NCBI GenBank assembly: GCA_963819715.1
Contig: CAWFXE010000006.1
Coordinates: forward strand, 310,001-374,000
Length of the DNA: 64,000 bases
From: DASUPK01 sp963819715
Lineage (GTDB): Bacteria > Actinomycetota > Thermoleophilia > Solirubrobacterales > 70-9
Direction of reading: 5' to 3'
The notes under the pieces: model-generated
Database searches by the model: none
Seen by the model: only the letters and a program-made list of their open reading frames with translations
What the model was told of the DNA's origin: nothing
Program-made: the position numbers and the translations under genes
Part shown: positions 61,865 through 64,000 of the stretch, in pieces
Layout: the number at the start of each line of letters is the position of its first letter
Position numbering within the stretch: position 1 is the stretch's first letter

Positions 61865-62664
61865 TGCCCGTTGAGCTCTGACTTCTGCTCCTGGTTTCCT
61901 GCCTGGCCGATGATGTCGCTGGGATTGATCGGCACCACTTTGCCGGAGTCATCGACGCGGGTCTGCGGCGGCGCGCTCGAGATGCGGACCACGAACTCGC
62001 CTTCCGGGACCGAGCCGTCGGCCGTGACGGCCTTCGCCTTTCCCTCCAGGCCCGCCGCGACCCGGTAGTGGACGGTGTAGGTGCCACCCTGAACCGGGGT
62101 CACGTTCCAGACGATCCGCTTGGTCGCGTTCGGAGCGAGCTCGCCGAAGCCGTAGGTATCGGTCTGGGCGGCCTCGGCCCCAGCCGATGCGATCTGACCC
62201 TCGTACTTGGGGAAGCCCTCCTCCAGGATCCAGACCGGGCGAAAGGGGATCGCGAGGCCCTCCTGCTCTGAGCGAACTGAGAAGGAGCCCTGCGCCGTGG
62301 GCAGCTCCTCGGAGGTGGTCGTGGTCCCGCCGGTCGTCCCTGTGGTGGTCGTGGCGGACTCGTCGGTGCTGGCGTTCGAGGTGGTGAAGATGGTGATCGC
62401 GAGGTTCGGGATCGTCTGGTCGCCGGAGTTCTCGACAGCCAGCGTCAGGTTCGTGTTCTGGGCGAGCGCCTGCTTGCTCGGGAAGTCGGCGCTGACGATG
62501 GAGACGGGGAAATTGCCCTCCGGCTCGCTCGCGTCCTGCCGGGTGCCGCCGCAGGATGCGACGCCCGCCGCCAGGAGCACTCCGAAAATCCCTATCCCGA
62601 TCCGCCTGCGGGCCTTGAGGGAACGGGCTGTCGAGGCGCTCTCCTCCAAAGGCGCGGGCAACAT
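61861..62664 (-). CDS. Lipoprotein with Ig-like/DUF-type domain
   Basis: A 267-residue exported lipoprotein of unknown function. After ATG 62664 come about 20 residues, a hydrophobic stretch (GIGIFGVLLAAGVASC) with a lipobox at the Cys, and an extracellular part with a CARDB-like beta-sandwich pattern (LTLAVENSGDQTIPNLAITI), a Thr/Ser-rich insertion (about 95-120) and a second sandwich (TYTVHYRVAAGLEGKAKAV). It precedes and overlaps the sugar dehydrogenase gene. The ATG stands seven bases after TAGGGT (62677-62672) without a ribosome site; an earlier in-frame start exists but lies before the -10 box. Confidence 0.65.
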   Translation of the reverse strand: MLPAPLEESASTARSLKARRRIGIGIFGVLLAAGVASCGGTRQDASEPEGNFPVSIVSADFPSKQALAQNTNLTLAVENSGDQTIPNLAITIFTTSNASTDESATTTTGTTGGTTTTSEELPTAQGSFSVRSEQEGLAIPFRPVWILEEGFPKYEGQIASAGAEAAQTDTYGFGELAPNATKRIVWNVTPVQGGTYTVHYRVAAGLEGKAKAVTADGSVPEGEFVVRISSAPPQTRVDDSGKVVPINPSDIIGQAGNQEQKSELNGQ

Positions 62665-62671
62665 ACCACGC

Positions 62672-62677
62672 ACCCTA
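62672..62677 (-). promoter_or_regulatory. -10 box with leaderless spacing before the lipoprotein gene
   Basis: TAGGGT on the minus strand is followed by seven bases and ATG at 62664. The -35 region is weak. This is the same layout as at 1035. Confidence 0.4.
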
Positions 62678-62838
62678 CCCCCGCCAATCCGGCTCCGTCT
62701 CACCAGTTGCGGGGATTTCTTGGCCCGAAGTTACGCCTGACGGTTGTGGGTGGCGAACGGCGGCCCCATCACATAATCTGTCCGTGCAGTGCGGGGCCGC
62801 GCCCCCATGAGGGGGGAACGGCTCCGGAGGAGAGCTAA

Positions 62839-63646
62839 ATGGTCAGATCCATAGCCGATAGGGCGTTCCTCCCGGCCAAGTCTCTATTCGAGCAGGTCGG
62901 GGACATGATGATCCTGACCGCGAAGACGGTCGTCTCGGCGATCCGTCCTCCGTATCCCTACGGCGGCGAGTTCATCGGGCAGTTCCTCTTCGCCCTCCAG
63001 CTCTGCTGGTTCCCGATGATGATCTCGACCCTGGCCTTCGGGTTCGGCGCTCCCGGCCTGCAGGCGGCCAACTTCCTCTCCCTCTTCGGGGCGCTCGACC
63101 GTCTCGGCGGGTTCTTCGTCCTCGCCTCGATCCGCGAGTTCGCTCCCTTCGTGACCGCCGTGGTCGTCGCCGGAGTGGCCGGCACCGCGATCACCGCGGA
63201 CCTCGGCGCCCGGAAGATCCGCGAGGAGCTCGACGCGCTCCAGGTGCTCGGCGTCGACCCGATCAAGAACCTCGTCGTTCCGAGATTCCTGGCCTTGATG
63301 CTGATCACCGGCCTGATGGACATCTATGCGCTGATCTTCGGCATCGTCGGCGGCATCGGCGCCGAGCTGCTCTACAACGAGCCGCTCGGAGGGTTCTTCG
63401 CGACTCTCTTCAACAACGCCTCGGTCACGGACCTCTGGGGGTCGGTCCTGAAGATGCACCTTATTCGGGGCGATCATCGCGATCGTCTGCTCCTACAAGG
63501 GGATGACTGCGTCCGGAGGCGCCGAGGGAGTGGGCCGCGCCGTCAACGAGGCGGTGGTGATCGCCTTCATGGGCGTCTTCGCGTTCAACTACGTCTTCAC
63601 CCAGACCCTGCTCGCCACGCATCCCGAGCTCCAGGTAATCAAGTGA
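62839..63646 (+). CDS. MlaE/YrbE ABC transporter permease (first of two; one frame break)
   Basis: Inner-membrane permease of the MlaE/YrbE family, which works with Mce proteins to move lipids or sterols across the envelope. The family core is seen: EFIGQFLFALQLCWFPMMIST, then FFVLASIREFAPFVTAVVVAGVAGTAITADLGARKIREELDALQVLGVDPIKNLVVPR (about 95-150), the MlaE EQ-loop that meets the ATPase. The frame breaks at about 63461-63465; with one base removed it continues MHLFGAIIAIVCSYKGMTASGGAEGVGRAVNEAVV to a TGA at 63646. GGAGGAGAG precedes the ATG. It should be the start of a yrbEA-yrbEB-mce operon. Confidence 0.85.
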
Positions 63647-63659
63647 TGAGGGGTAATTG

Positions 63660-64000
63660 ATGGGGGCCGGCTGGCTGGCGGTCCCGCAGGGGCTGGCTCA
63701 ACTCGATCGGCGAGATCTTCGGCTTCTCGACGCGCGTCGCCGGCCTCGTCTACACGGGCCGGGTCTTCCAGTTCTTCGGCGAGGCCCTGCGCCAGACCGG
63801 CATCCTGATCCTCGGCTCCACGCTCGTCATCTGGGGCCTCGTCTTCATCCTCGGTCTGCAATGCGGAATCGAGGGCGCCTACTTCAACCGCTCGGTCGGA
63901 GCGCCCGCCTATGCGGGCGTGTTCGCCGCCTGGTGCGACCTGCGCGAGGTGATTCCCTATGGCTTCGGCTACATGCTGTCCGCCAAGGTGGGCACGGGAA
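63660..64000 (+). CDS. Second MlaE/YrbE permease, partial (runs off right edge; one frame break)
   Basis: Start of a second MlaE/YrbE permease, as expected for actinobacterial mce operons (yrbEA then yrbEB). After an ATG at 63660 the correct frame is reached only if one G is removed from the G5 run at 63662-63666; then it reads SRRGWLNSIGEIFGFST, VFQFFGEALRQTGILIL, FNRSVGAPAYAGVFAAW and LREVIPYGFGYMLSAKVGTG, where the window ends. The frame is open throughout. The Mce substrate-binding genes and the ATPase should lie beyond the edge. Confidence 0.75.
   Translation, partial: MGAGWLAVPQGLAQLDRRDLRLLDARRRPRLHGPGLPVLRRGPAPDRHPDPRLHARHLGPRLHPRSAMRNRGRLLQPLGRSARLCGRVRRLVRPARGDSLWLRLHAVRQGGHG

Overview
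The window is one gene-dense stretch (about 61 protein genes, no RNA genes seen) of a very GC-rich actinobacterium. The Lys/Arg-rich tail on a secreted beta-helix protein, TTG and GTG starts, ATGA/GTGA junctions, probable leaderless promoters with TAGGNT -10 boxes, a PucR regulator and a Mce-type (YrbE) permease pair suggest the Thermoleophilia/Solirubrobacterales group. That is inference from gene content, not a phylogeny. No gap between genes exceeds about 180 bases, and I see no tRNA, rRNA, CRISPR array or insertion sequence.

Layout. 1-11.7 kb (minus strand): a split GMC oxidoreductase/small-subunit pair, then a long operon with a branched-chain-amino-acid-type ABC importer (livKHMGF), split and fused 2-oxoacid dehydrogenase E1 proteins, a VOC protein, a TIM-barrel isomerase and a small monooxygenase-like protein. 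11.7-14.9 kb (minus): amidohydrolase, MaoC-type hydratase and an aldehyde dehydrogenase. 15.1-20.9 kb (plus): a GntR regulator, a MetE-like and a GcvT-like protein, an MFS transporter, 4-hydroxybenzoate hydroxylase (pobA) and an SDR. 21.0-22.5 kb: cold-shock protein, a 52-residue basic protein and a zinc alcohol dehydrogenase.

22.6-33.9 kb (plus) is the centrepiece: one apparent operon holding a PaaK-like CoA ligase, a GntR regulator, the protocatechuate ortho-cleavage (beta-ketoadipate) genes pcaIJ-HG-B-D-C, and then, with 4-base overlaps, a second ring-cleavage set (dehydrogenase, extradiol dioxygenase, DUF6282-like hydrolase, PIG-L hydratase candidate, RraA-like aldolase candidate). The second set matches, step for step, the reaction types of the protocatechuate 4,5-cleavage or gallate pathway, but with different protein families at several steps. 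Together with pobA, the vanillin-type aldehyde dehydrogenase and the methyltransferase-like pair, the first half looks like a lignin-monomer catabolic locus.

34-44.4 kb: secreted beta-helix protein, a STAND-type ATPase regulator, a fused GMC oxidoreductase, and an aldehyde dehydrogenase/benzoylformate-decarboxylase-like/aldehyde dehydrogenase group. 44.4-50.9 kb: divergent cobalamin-dependent (metH) and independent (metE) methionine synthases. 51-58.1 kb: an aldehyde dehydrogenase, the circularly permuted ATP-grasp/alpha-E/transglutaminase trio, and a PII-PucR regulatory pair. 58.2-64 kb: exported beta-propeller proteins including two tandem PQQ-type sugar dehydrogenases, a lipoprotein, and the start of an MlaE/YrbE locus that runs off the right edge.

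Quality note: nine genes are broken by ten single-base shifts, and in every case removing one base restores a normal family sequence. I treat these as likely sequence errors and annotate the genes as whole.
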